Shown piece by piece: positions 1 to 7,334 of a stretch of DNA of 64,000 nt. The DNA comes from UBA6382 sp963600315. Lineage in GTDB: Bacteria > Bacteroidota > Bacteroidia > Bacteroidales > Bacteroidaceae. The DNA lies in the NCBI GenBank assembly GCA_963600315.1, contig CAVCAW010000053.1:1-64000 (forward strand). Reading direction: 5' to 3'. Positions within the stretch are counted from its first letter, which is position 1. Every line of letters starts with the position of its first letter. Both the position numbers and the translations under genes were made by a program. A model generated the notes under the pieces. That model was not told where the DNA came from. It ran no database searches and worked only from the letters and a program-made list of their open reading frames with translations.

Positions 1-1978
1 ATCCAGGACTGTCTTTCCAAAATACCATAACAGAACGTCCAGATTCTTCTATGATCAGAAATTCCCTGGCGGCGGAATCAAAATAGATTCCATTTTGGTT
101 TGCTATGCTCGGATAGAGATAGTGTTTCATGTCTTTTTTGTCGAAACTATTCGTGCGGCAATAAAGTTGCTCAAAATAGTGCGTCATAGTTTCTGGTGCG
201 AACCAGTCGCTATCAGAACTCAATGCCAACCGTGCATTGTTAGCGTCTTGCATCTGCCCCCTAGGGAGTGCGTGCTCTTTTGTTAAACTGAAAACTTTGG
301 TTTTTCCTCTCCGCAGTTTCCCTTCTCGGTTGCACCTTCCTGCCGCTTGAAGAACAGAATCAAGACCCGATGCCTGGCGATAGACAACAGGAAAGTCAAT
401 GTCAACGCCAGCTTCAATCAATTGAGTGGCGACGACGCGAACTACCGCCGATTCCTCATTTGNNNNNNNNNNGGTTTTCTTGATTTGATCTATAGTTTCT
501 CGAATATGATTCGAACACATCATGCGCGATAGGTGGAGGGTGATTCCCTCTTGTGGCAGACGCTGGTAAATTTCTTTTGCATCCTTTCTTGTGTTTACAA
601 TGCACAGCACCTTGTCGTGGCGGGTTAGTTCCGTCGCAATCTCGTCGTACGTCTTTCCGTCATTGTCTATCTGCAGACTCACTCTCCGCAACTGGTCATG
701 AAGGCGGAAACCAGAAGGGATGATTTCTGTGATATGCTCGATGCCCTTAAAGGTCGCCTGGGGATTGCAACCCTCTATCAAACCGCTTAATATCGGCTGG
801 CTGGCCGTGGTGAAAAGTGCGGAAACGTGGAACAGTTTGTTGTAAGTTTTCAGAGAATCAACTATCGGCTGCAAGAAACCTGTAGGCAAAGTCTGCACTT
901 CGTCTAGTATGACAACGCTGTTTACTATGTTGTGCAACTTGCGGCAAACAGAAGGACGATTGCCAAACACTGACTCAAAAAACTGCACATTTGTCGTCAC
1001 AATAATGGGGTAGTCCCAATTCTCGGCGGCCATAGTCAGTTGCCTGCGCAACTTTTCGTCCTTAATCTGTTCGGGGGCGACGTTTGAATGATGTTCCAGT
1101 ACATTCTCCTCTCCGAATATCGTTTTGAACACAGCTGCCGTTTGCACTATGATGCTGGTATAGGGAATGGCTATGATTATTCGCTTGTGCCCGTTCCTGA
1201 CAGCATGTTTCATCGCCCACAAGAGGGAGGACAAGGTCTTTCCTCCGCCAGTAGGCACTGTTAGACTGAAAAAGCCGCACGGCATGGCGGCCTTATTCAA
1301 ACATTGCGACTGCACTTCGTTCCTGATTCGGTTGATAGGAGTGTCTTTGGCGGTGTGCTTCATGTTTGCAAGAAACGTGTCGAGCAACGGCTCAAGTTCT
1401 GCTAGAGTCTTCTTGTCTTGCCTAAGACGCGCCGAATTGCTGTCCATAAATTTTTCCGTGTCAAGAAAGTCTGCATCGACGAGACATGAAAACAACATTC
1501 TTGAGAGGTGATGGATGTCTGATAACTCAAATTTTAACCTAGGGAAAGACAAGGTCCGTTTGTCAATCGCCGTGTTAACTTCGTCTGGCAAGGCTTTGGA
1601 TAAGTCTGCCATTGAGTCATGGTCATGCAACCCTGTGTGATGCGAATATATCTGATTGACTAAAAAATTGTCAAATACATTGCCGTAGATTTGTTCTGCT
1701 AGTTTTGCGCCGACATAAGCATGGTGATAATCACCTTCAACTTTGATGCTCGGGTCGTATCCGCTGTTCCGTTTTATATGTTGCTGAAAGGCATTCGACT
1801 CCTTTCCTTTGTCGTGGAGTTCTCCTAACACTCTTCCAAATTCAGACATGCCGAATTCTGCGGCAAAAGATTGTGCCAGACGCGCAACCCCTTCTGTATG
1901 CGATTCGTTTGACTGAAAAACCCATTGCTCCGTTTCAGAATTCTGGTAAAGGTGAGAGATGTAATGCGGAATGCTCAT
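1..1978 (-). CDS. cas3: CRISPR-associated helicase/nuclease Cas3 (3' end beyond left edge)
   Basis: Cas3 is recruited by Cascade and unwinds and degrades target DNA in type I CRISPR immunity. The frame is open from ATG 1978 to the left edge, about 659 codons, so the last part is missing. The N-terminal HD nuclease domain shows H27, H55-D56, H85-H86 and H113-H114. The SF2 helicase follows: PTGGGKT at 242-248, DEVQ at 359-362 (a DExH-type box), then ATQLIEAGVDID and QAAGRCNREG near residue 544. A 10-base N gap (463-472) lies between the helicase domains, but the frame is the same on both sides. HD-first architecture and size fit type I-C, an inference because no other cas gene is visible; the rest of the operon and any array should lie left of base 1. 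Confidence 0.93.
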   Translation of the reverse strand, partial: MSIPHYISHLYQNSETEQWVFQSNESHTEGVARLAQSFAAEFGMSEFGRVLGELHDKGKESNAFQQHIKRNSGYDPSIKVEGDYHHAYVGAKLAEQIYGNVFDNFLVNQIYSHHTGLHDHDSMADLSKALPDEVNTAIDKRTLSFPRLKFELSDIHHLSRMLFSCLVDADFLDTEKFMDSNSARLRQDKKTLAELEPLLDTFLANMKHTAKDTPINRIRNEVQSQCLNKAAMPCGFFSLTVPTGGGKTLSSLLWAMKHAVRNGHKRIIIAIPYTSIIVQTAAVFKTIFGEENVLEHHSNVAPEQIKDEKLRRQLTMAAENWDYPIIVTTNVQFFESVFGNRPSVCRKLHNIVNSVVILDEVQTLPTGFLQPIVDSLKTYNKLFHVSALFTTASQPILSGLIEGCNPQATFKGIEHITEIIPSGFRLHDQLRRVSLQIDNDGKTYDEIATELTRHDKVLCIVNTRKDAKEIYQRLPQEGITLHLSRMMCSNHIRETIDQIKKTXXXXNEESAVVRVVATQLIEAGVDIDFPVVYRQASGLDSVLQAAGRCNREGKLRRGKTKVFSLTKEHALPRGQMQDANNARLALSSDSDWFAPETMTHYFEQLYCRTNSFDKKDMKHYLYPSIANQNGIYFDSAAREFLIIEESGRSVMVFWKDSPG
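463..472. other. Assembly gap (10 N) inside cas3
   Basis: Ten N bases. The cas3 reading frame is unchanged across it (helicase motif V follows directly), so the gap is either close to true size or off by a multiple of three. Confidence 0.95.
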
Positions 1979-1999
1979 ATAAGTCGTTGTTTATGGTCA

Positions 2000-2007
2000 C
2001 AAAGATA
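2000..2007 (-). promoter_or_regulatory. Probable cas3 promoter, -7 element TATCTTTG
   Basis: The minus strand reads TATCTTTG (TAnnTTTG, the Bacteroidetes -7 consensus) about 22 bases before the cas3 ATG. No clean TTTG sits 19-21 bp upstream, so only the -7 half is supported. Confidence 0.5.
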
Positions 2008-2463
2008 ATGAAATTCATCAATACAATGAGTAATGTAACTTAAATCAATATTTTTTATTCTTCTGAATATATATATACCCAGTCTGTAAGTGCTGAATAT
2101 AGCAAACTAGTTGTCATACATATATATAACATAATAAGGCACGTGTGGTTTTCCTATCGTGCTATTCTAGTTTTGGAGTGTTGTTCTGACCTCAGCCCGT
2201 TTTATCTTCTGCGGCAGCCATGTAGAAGAGCACGTGCTCTGGCTGTGGTTGTAGAAAAATCCTTTGGTGGTGCATGTCTTGATAGAAATAACAGATTCAC
2301 GTCACCAAGTTGGTCATTTTTTTACAAAGTAAAATCGGTTTTTGCTACTAAAAAATTGGTTAAACCTCTTCACGCAGAAGTCAATATTCGTCGCCCTCAA
2401 GAGTTCTTTGCCAGTGGTTATTCCTACGTTTTGGAGACTCTTTTCGATTAAGGGGCTTGTCTT

Positions 2464-2504
2464 TCAAAAAAAGAAAGCCCGAAGCACTGTGGTGCTTCGG
2501 GCTT
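2464..2504 (-). terminator. Rho-independent terminator of pepD
   Basis: A 13-bp perfect stem, AAGCCCGAAGCAC (2475-2487) with GTGCTTCGGGCTT (2492-2504), loop TGTG. On the minus strand it is followed by a T-rich stretch, as expected downstream of pepD. The AAGCCCGAAGC stem recurs in two other terminators of this window. Confidence 0.85.
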
Positions 2505-2526
2505 GGTTATGGTTTTAGTGGTTTGC

Positions 2527-3969
2527 TCAAATCTGCTCGAGTAGTTTGGTGACGAACTTGTAGTATTTCTCTACTGACGGGATGTTGCAGCGTTCGTTGG
2601 GGGTATGGGGGCTGCGCAGTGTGGGGCCGAAGCTCACTGCATCCATTTCGGGGTAGACGGTCTTGATGATGCCGCACTCCAGTCCGGCGTGGCATACCGT
2701 GACGGTGCAGTCTTCGCCGTTGACCTCTTTATAGACCTTCTGCAGTTTGGCGACCAGCGGAGAGTTGAAGTCGGGTTGCCATGCGGGGTACTTGCCTTTG
2801 TAGTCAACGGTGAAGCCGCCTAGTTCGAAGGCGCATGCTACCGATGAGGCGAGTTCGTCAAGCTTGGAGTCGCACGAACTGCGTACCAGCACGTCGGCCT
2901 CTCCCTTGCCGTCTGCCACCTTGACGATGCCGAGGTTGCACGAAGTCTCCACGATGCTGGGCATGTGGGGAATGAAACGATAGGGACCTACGGCTGCGGC
3001 AAGCACAGCTCGAGTTATGTTGAGAGCCACTGAGGCGGGAATGGCCTCGGCTGGAGTCTTCACATCGCTCACCGTCAGGGTGGGGCAGTCCTCTATGCCG
3101 TTGTATTCAGCGCGGTAGGTCTGTTCCCACTTGGCTGCAATGGTCTTGATGTCGCCTACCTTGTCGGCGGGAGCTGCCACGATGATGTTGCCGCGGCTTG
3201 GTATGGCATTGCGCATATCGCCACCGTTCCAGTAGGTCAGTGTGCAACCCTTTTCAAGTAGCTCCTTGGCGATGTTGGCTAGCAGTTTGTTGGCATTGGC
3301 ACGCCCTTCGTTGATTTCAAGTCCGGAGTGGCCGCCCTTGAGTCCCGAAATGGCGATTTCGATGGCTGCGTAGCCGGTTGGGACTGCTTCGGGCTTGTAG
3401 CTAAGTTCGGCAGCTACGTCTACGCCGCTGGCACTGCCTATTACGAATTCGCCCTCTGTCTCGTTGTCGAGGTTAAGCAGTATCTTGCCCTTCAGAGTGT
3501 CGGGACGAAGATTGTTGACGCCATACATGCAGGTCTCTTCATCTACGGTGAAGATGGCCTCGAGCGGACCGTGTTGGAGGGTGTCGTCTTCAAACACTGC
3601 CATGGCTGTAGCAACGCCTATGCCGTCGTCGGAGCCAAGGGTTGTGCCTTTGGCTTTGACCCATTCGCCGTCGATGTAGGTCTCAATGGGGTCAATGAGG
3701 AAGTTGTGTGTGGACTCAGCGGTCTTCTGCGGCACCATGTCCATGTGAGCCTCCATGGTGACCATAGGGCGGCCTTCGTAGCCTGGTGATGCTGCTTTGC
3801 GCATTATTATGTTGCCGGCATTGTCCTTGAAGGACTCGAAACCGTGCGACTGCGCCCACGACAGCAGGTAGTCTTGTATCTTGTCGAGATGGCCTGAAGG
3901 GCGCGGTACTTGGGTGAGGGCGTGGAAGTTTCTCCAGATGCCCTCGGGTGAAAGCTGTGTGATGTCCAT
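2527..3969 (-). CDS. pepD: Aminoacyl-histidine dipeptidase (Xaa-His dipeptidase, M20 family)
   Basis: Cytosolic metallo-aminopeptidase that splits dipeptides such as Xaa-His (carnosine-like). At 480 residues it has the usual PepD length. The M20 di-zinc site is visible: EAHMDMVP (H75, D77), GSDDGIG (D114/D115), TVDEETCMYG (catalytic and metal glutamates E144/E145) and a C-terminal SPHTPNER with H455. The lid domain interrupts the catalytic domain in the middle, as in the family. It starts at ATG 3969 just downstream of a TAGCTTTG -7 element and ends before its own strong terminator, so it is probably monocistronic. The gene to its right (4153-5151) is co-directional but separated by 183 bp. 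Confidence 0.95.
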   Translation of the reverse strand: MDITQLSPEGIWRNFHALTQVPRPSGHLDKIQDYLLSWAQSHGFESFKDNAGNIIMRKAASPGYEGRPMVTMEAHMDMVPQKTAESTHNFLIDPIETYIDGEWVKAKGTTLGSDDGIGVATAMAVFEDDTLQHGPLEAIFTVDEETCMYGVNNLRPDTLKGKILLNLDNETEGEFVIGSASGVDVAAELSYKPEAVPTGYAAIEIAISGLKGGHSGLEINEGRANANKLLANIAKELLEKGCTLTYWNGGDMRNAIPSRGNIIVAAPADKVGDIKTIAAKWEQTYRAEYNGIEDCPTLTVSDVKTPAEAIPASVALNITRAVLAAAVGPYRFIPHMPSIVETSCNLGIVKVADGKGEADVLVRSSCDSKLDELASSVACAFELGGFTVDYKGKYPAWQPDFNSPLVAKLQKVYKEVNGEDCTVTVCHAGLECGIIKTVYPEMDAVSFGPTLRSPHTPNERCNIPSVEKYYKFVTKLLEQI

Positions 3970-4000
3970 TGTCTTTGTAGTTGTTAGATTAATGTTGCTA

Positions 4001-4008
4001 CAAAGCTA
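4001..4008 (-). promoter_or_regulatory. pepD promoter, -7 element TAGCTTTG
   Basis: The minus strand reads TAGCTTTG (TAnnTTTG), giving a leader of about 25 nt before the pepD ATG. A clear -33 TTTG at 19-21 bp is not visible. Confidence 0.5.
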
Positions 4009-4152
4009 CTAAAAAGTTTTCTCACGGCGCACCAATGAGGTGCACAAATGGTGTTAACAAGTTTTAAAGTCGCATTCTTCGCTTGTTGTTCGCATAAGGC
4101 GACTTGTTGATGCGAGTTGTTGTGACGTATGAATGCTGACTATCGTAGCAAG

Positions 4153-5151
4153 CTATTTTGTGGCCTGCTTGCGGACCGGCATGAAGTGCACTGCGAAGAT
4201 GCCGTAGATGCCTAGTACCACAAGCAATAGTGTCTGGACGGAGTGAACCACCAAGGCGAAGTCGAGTGCGTCGTCGGTGCCCAATCCGTAGAGCACTAGA
4301 ATGGTCTTCACTGCAAAGTGCCATGCACCAGCGCCGTTAGGCGTGGGCACTATCACGGCTATGCTGCCTGTGCAAAATGACACGATGCCTGCTGCCATTC
4401 CTATGTCGCTAGTGAAGTCAAAACAATAGAATGTGAGGTAGTAATGAAAAAAATAGCATGCCCATATTGCTACCGAATAAAATATGTAGAGTGGGAGGTT
4501 GTTTACCTTTTTTACCGACATGATGCCCGTAAGCAATCCCTGCATCAGATATTTGACTTTGCGCATTATCGACAACCTGCGTGCAAGCACCAGCAACAAC
4601 AATAGAATGCCACCTGCACACAAAGCCGAAACCCACACTCCCGTGCTGGTGAATTTTGACAGGGTAGTGTTGATACTCACCCCTGTCAAGGCGAAGAAGT
4701 CGGAGAACTGCTTCCACTGATAGGCTATCACAGTTGCACACAGCAGCACCATGATAACTACATCGACAGCACGCTCCGTCACCACCGTTCCGAGAGACTT
4801 GGCAAACGACACTCTGTCTTTGCGGGCTAGTATGCCGCAGCGCAGAAACTCACCTATGCGCGGCACCACGAGACTGGCGGCGTAGCTTATGTAGATGGCA
4901 CAGATGGCTACGTGGCTACGACAGCGTTCGCCAATGGGAGTCAGCGACTGTTGCCAGCGCAAAGCCCTGAATACCTGAGCCAGTATGCCTGGAACGAACG
5001 ATAGCAACATCCACTCCCACTTCATGCGGTGGAGCACGCTGCTCATGCGGTCGAAGTCGGAGTTGCGATACATCCAGTAGAGGATTCCCCCGCTAAGTAC
5101 GAAGGGCAGGAGTATCTGCAGTGTTTTCCAGAGTGTGTGTTTTGCGTTCAT
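4153..5151 (-). CDS. YbhN/lysylphosphatidylglycerol-synthase-like transmembrane protein
   Basis: Polytopic inner-membrane protein of about 332 residues resembling the transmembrane flippase-like part of MprF (LPG_synthase_TM/UPF0104). Signature segments VVPRIGEFLRCGILARK and SLGTVVTERAVDVV, and the later PTPNGAGAWHFAVKT, match that family; hydrophobic segments occur throughout. No C-terminal aminoacyl-transferase domain is attached, so a lipid-transport role is likelier than synthesis; the substrate is unknown. I start it at ATG 5151 rather than the longer in-frame start at 5277, because a TATCTTTG -7 element at 5225-5232 lies between them and the extra 42 residues look non-coding. Confidence 0.85.
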   Translation of the reverse strand: MNAKHTLWKTLQILLPFVLSGGILYWMYRNSDFDRMSSVLHRMKWEWMLLSFVPGILAQVFRALRWQQSLTPIGERCRSHVAICAIYISYAASLVVPRIGEFLRCGILARKDRVSFAKSLGTVVTERAVDVVIMVLLCATVIAYQWKQFSDFFALTGVSINTTLSKFTSTGVWVSALCAGGILLLLLVLARRLSIMRKVKYLMQGLLTGIMSVKKVNNLPLYIFYSVAIWACYFFHYYLTFYCFDFTSDIGMAAGIVSFCTGSIAVIVPTPNGAGAWHFAVKTILVLYGLGTDDALDFALVVHSVQTLLLVVLGIYGIFAVHFMPVRKQATK

Positions 5152-5224
5152 AGGGTTGCTGCTCGGAGTGCTCGTTATGCGCTTGATGTCAAGCGCGCAA
5201 TAGCCCCTGTAGCATATTAAGGTA

Positions 5225-5232
5225 CAAAGATA
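5225..5232 (-). promoter_or_regulatory. Promoter -7 element TATCTTTG for the YbhN-like gene
   Basis: TATCTTTG on the minus strand, about 75 bases upstream of ATG 5151. Its position excludes the upstream alternative start at 5277. A TTTG lies only 14 bp further upstream, shorter than the usual 19-21. Confidence 0.5.
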
Positions 5233-5450
5233 ACCCTTTTCGCTTACAAATGATTGAGTGTAAGGGCGAAAATGCACGCTGAAGATTTTTTTGAGTACTA
5301 TTGTCGCAATTTCAATACAGAATTGCCCAGTCCTTTGTCTCCGTAAGGCCGCAATATAGTACCCCTAGGGCTAATGCTGCTGTTTCCCATAGGGCTGCAC
5401 TAATGAGGCATGGATTTGTCAATGGTAACTGTTGGTGCGTGGACCGTTTT

Positions 5451-6908
5451 TCAGCACGATTGCTGTTCGGGCCAGTTGACGAGGCTAAGTTGGTCGGTGG
5501 CTCTGGTGAAGGCTGTGTAGAGCCAGCGATAGTAGGGGAGGTCGATGCCGTCGGGGGGCAGCCAACCTTGGTCGATGTAGACGCTGCTCCACTGTCCGCC
5601 TTGTGCCTTGTGGCAGGTGACAGCATAGGCATACTTTATCTGCACTGCATTGAGGTTGGGGTCAAGTCGCATCTTCTTGATGCGTTCCTTCTTGTTGGTA
5701 ATGTCGGCATAGTCTTCTGTAACTCCGCTATAGAGCATGTCGTTCTGCTCCTTTGTCAGCGACGGACTTTCGGAGGTAAGTGCGTCGAGCAGCACCCTGA
5801 CGTCCATCTCGAAATCGTCGTAGTCGGGAAACTGCAGCGTGATATCGGCGAAGTGTAGTCCGTAAAGATCAAGGTGGCTGTCGATGTGAGTGACAATGGC
5901 TATGTCGCCGTTGGCCAAGAAGTTGACGGGCGGGGCAGCATCGCCGTTGCGCTGTGAATTGGCGGCATACTGCTCCGTCCAATAGTAATTGTTGCGTACT
6001 ATCATCACAGCGTCGCCTATGGTGAGTGATTCTTCGCGGCCAAAAATCATGCTGCGTATGCCGATGTTGTATTTCACTGCCTGCTTGTTGGAGCGGGTGA
6101 TGACCACTACGTTGTCGGTGCCAAGCCGGCTGTAGTCGCTTTCGAGGTGTTCTACTAGCTCGCCGCCCCTGACGTTGCGTATGTCGTTGAACTGCGAAAA
6201 GTCTACCATTGGGGGTGTGGTCGTGTCGCCGGCGGCTATGCTACGCCTTATGGAGGTGGCATTGTGGAGAATGCCGCTCTGGGCAGCTTGACGCATCACG
6301 GTGGCTAGTTGGAATCCTGTGGCTTCGAGCCCCATTGTCTTGAGTCGCGCAACAGACAATGCGGGACTCTCCAATTCGCCTACCGGTGGGAGCTGTGCGT
6401 TGTCGCCAATGAAGACGATACAGCAACCTGCGCCTGCGCCTTCATAGACATAGGTGATGAGGTCGTCAAGTATCTGTCCGCTGCCGAAGGGCGAGAGACT
6501 GTCGCAGGCGCATGATATCATGGAGGCTTCGTCGACAAAGAACACTGCATTCTTATGCTTGTTGATGTCGAGGGTGAAAGTGGAGTTGATGTCGCCCACT
6601 TGCTTTTGACGGTAGATTTCCTTGTGGATTGTAAAGGCCGGATAGCCTGAGTGTTGCGCCAGTACTTTGGCGGCACGGCCAGTAGGAGCCAAGAGCACAG
6701 TGTTGCGCTTTAACTTGTGCAGCTGCTTTATGATGGCGGCGGTGACGGTGGTTTTGCCCGTGCCAGCATAGCCTCGCAGTATGTAGGCTGTATATGGTCG
6801 TGGATTGAAGATGAAGGCACACAAACGTTTGGTCGCTTCCCTTTGGGCTTCAGTGAGCTCAAAAGGAAGCGACTTTTCTATGTTAGCCAAAAAGGTGTCG
6901 ACTATCAT
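5451..6908 (-). CDS. RecD-like superfamily 1 DNA helicase (AAA_30 / UvrD_C_2)
   Basis: ATP-dependent helicase of about 485 residues, related to exonuclease V alpha (RecD)/Dda-type SF1B helicases and probably acting in DNA repair. Motifs counted from ATG 6908: GYAGTGKTT (Walker A, about 47-54), LLAPTGRAAK (motif Ia), VDEASM (Walker B, about 125-130), GDNAQLPPVG (motif III) and C-terminal AVTCHKAQG and YTAFTRAT (motifs V-VI). The start is set at 6908 because its ATGA overlaps the TGA of the upstream membrane-protein gene, a classic coupling; a longer frame up to 7133 only shadows that gene. It appears to be the third gene of alaS - membrane protein - helicase. RecB/RecC partners are not in view. 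Confidence 0.9.
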   Translation of the reverse strand: MIVDTFLANIEKSLPFELTEAQREATKRLCAFIFNPRPYTAYILRGYAGTGKTTVTAAIIKQLHKLKRNTVLLAPTGRAAKVLAQHSGYPAFTIHKEIYRQKQVGDINSTFTLDINKHKNAVFFVDEASMISCACDSLSPFGSGQILDDLITYVYEGAGAGCCIVFIGDNAQLPPVGELESPALSVARLKTMGLEATGFQLATVMRQAAQSGILHNATSIRRSIAAGDTTTPPMVDFSQFNDIRNVRGGELVEHLESDYSRLGTDNVVVITRSNKQAVKYNIGIRSMIFGREESLTIGDAVMIVRNNYYWTEQYAANSQRNGDAAPPVNFLANGDIAIVTHIDSHLDLYGLHFADITLQFPDYDDFEMDVRVLLDALTSESPSLTKEQNDMLYSGVTEDYADITNKKERIKKMRLDPNLNAVQIKYAYAVTCHKAQGGQWSSVYIDQGWLPPDGIDLPYYRWLYTAFTRATDQLSLVNWPEQQSC

Positions 6909-7312
6909 TTTCGTTCTACAAGGCTGTAGAAGTATAGCATGGTCAGCAGAGTCCCCATAATGAAGCCCACGATTAGCGTTGCCGTTGTCGTCGGGCTGAA
7001 AGGTGAGGACAGATAGAGGCAATAGAACACGGTGCCACCACCCGATATGAGCATGGAGACTGGCACAATTCTCTTCCAAGAGAAAAATGCTGACATCTTC
7101 TTGCCGAACAGTGGTTTGCGGCGCAGATAACACACCAAGGCAAAGACTATTTCAAGCAGCACCGCCACCAAGGCGAACCCCATTACCAGACGGGCTATGC
7201 CGAGTAGAGTGAAGCCCACGCTCTGAGCCGTATCCAACACTCTGTACCATGTCAGGAAAAAGGCCAGCAGCAATGCGAACGAGATGTCGCCCCGATGTAT
7301 GAATTTGTCCAT
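6905..7312 (-). CDS. Small integral membrane protein, function unknown
   Basis: A 135-residue protein with about four hydrophobic segments (near residues 11-27, 34-62, 80-102 and 108-130) separated by short basic loops such as RRKPLFGKK. I do not recognise the family. It begins 22 bp after alaS ends and its stop overlaps the helicase start by 4 bp (ATGA), so it is very likely translated from the alaS transcript. The tight coupling argues that it is a real gene even though no function can be given. Confidence 0.75.
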   Translation of the reverse strand: MDKFIHRGDISFALLLAFFLTWYRVLDTAQSVGFTLLGIARLVMGFALVAVLLEIVFALVCYLRRKPLFGKKMSAFFSWKRIVPVSMLISGGGTVFYCLYLSSPFSPTTTATLIVGFIMGTLLTMLYFYSLVERK

Positions 7313-7334
7313 TGCGCAGTTTGTCTTAGGCTTA

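Larger units (their letters stand above)
1979..2526. other. Intergenic region between cas3 and pepD
   Basis: About 550 AT-rich bases. It holds the cas3 promoter at the left end and the pepD terminator hairpin at 2475-2504. A 102-codon plus-strand open frame at 2143-2451 has no recognisable domain, promoter or signal peptide and I do not call it. No CRISPR-like repeats are seen. Confidence 0.6.

Noticed and set aside
2143..2451. 102-codon plus-strand open frame right of cas3
   Set aside because: No domain, promoter, signal peptide or plausible composition; ends just before the pepD terminator. Likely chance.
1979..2526. CRISPR array near cas3
   Set aside because: No repeated 28-37 bp units with spacers are visible on this side.
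5152..5277. Longer N-terminus for the YbhN-like protein
   Set aside because: The extra residues lie across a TATCTTTG promoter element and look non-coding.
6909..7133. Longer N-terminus for the RecD-like helicase
   Set aside because: It would overlap most of the upstream membrane-protein gene; the ATGA coupling at 6905-6908 is a better start.
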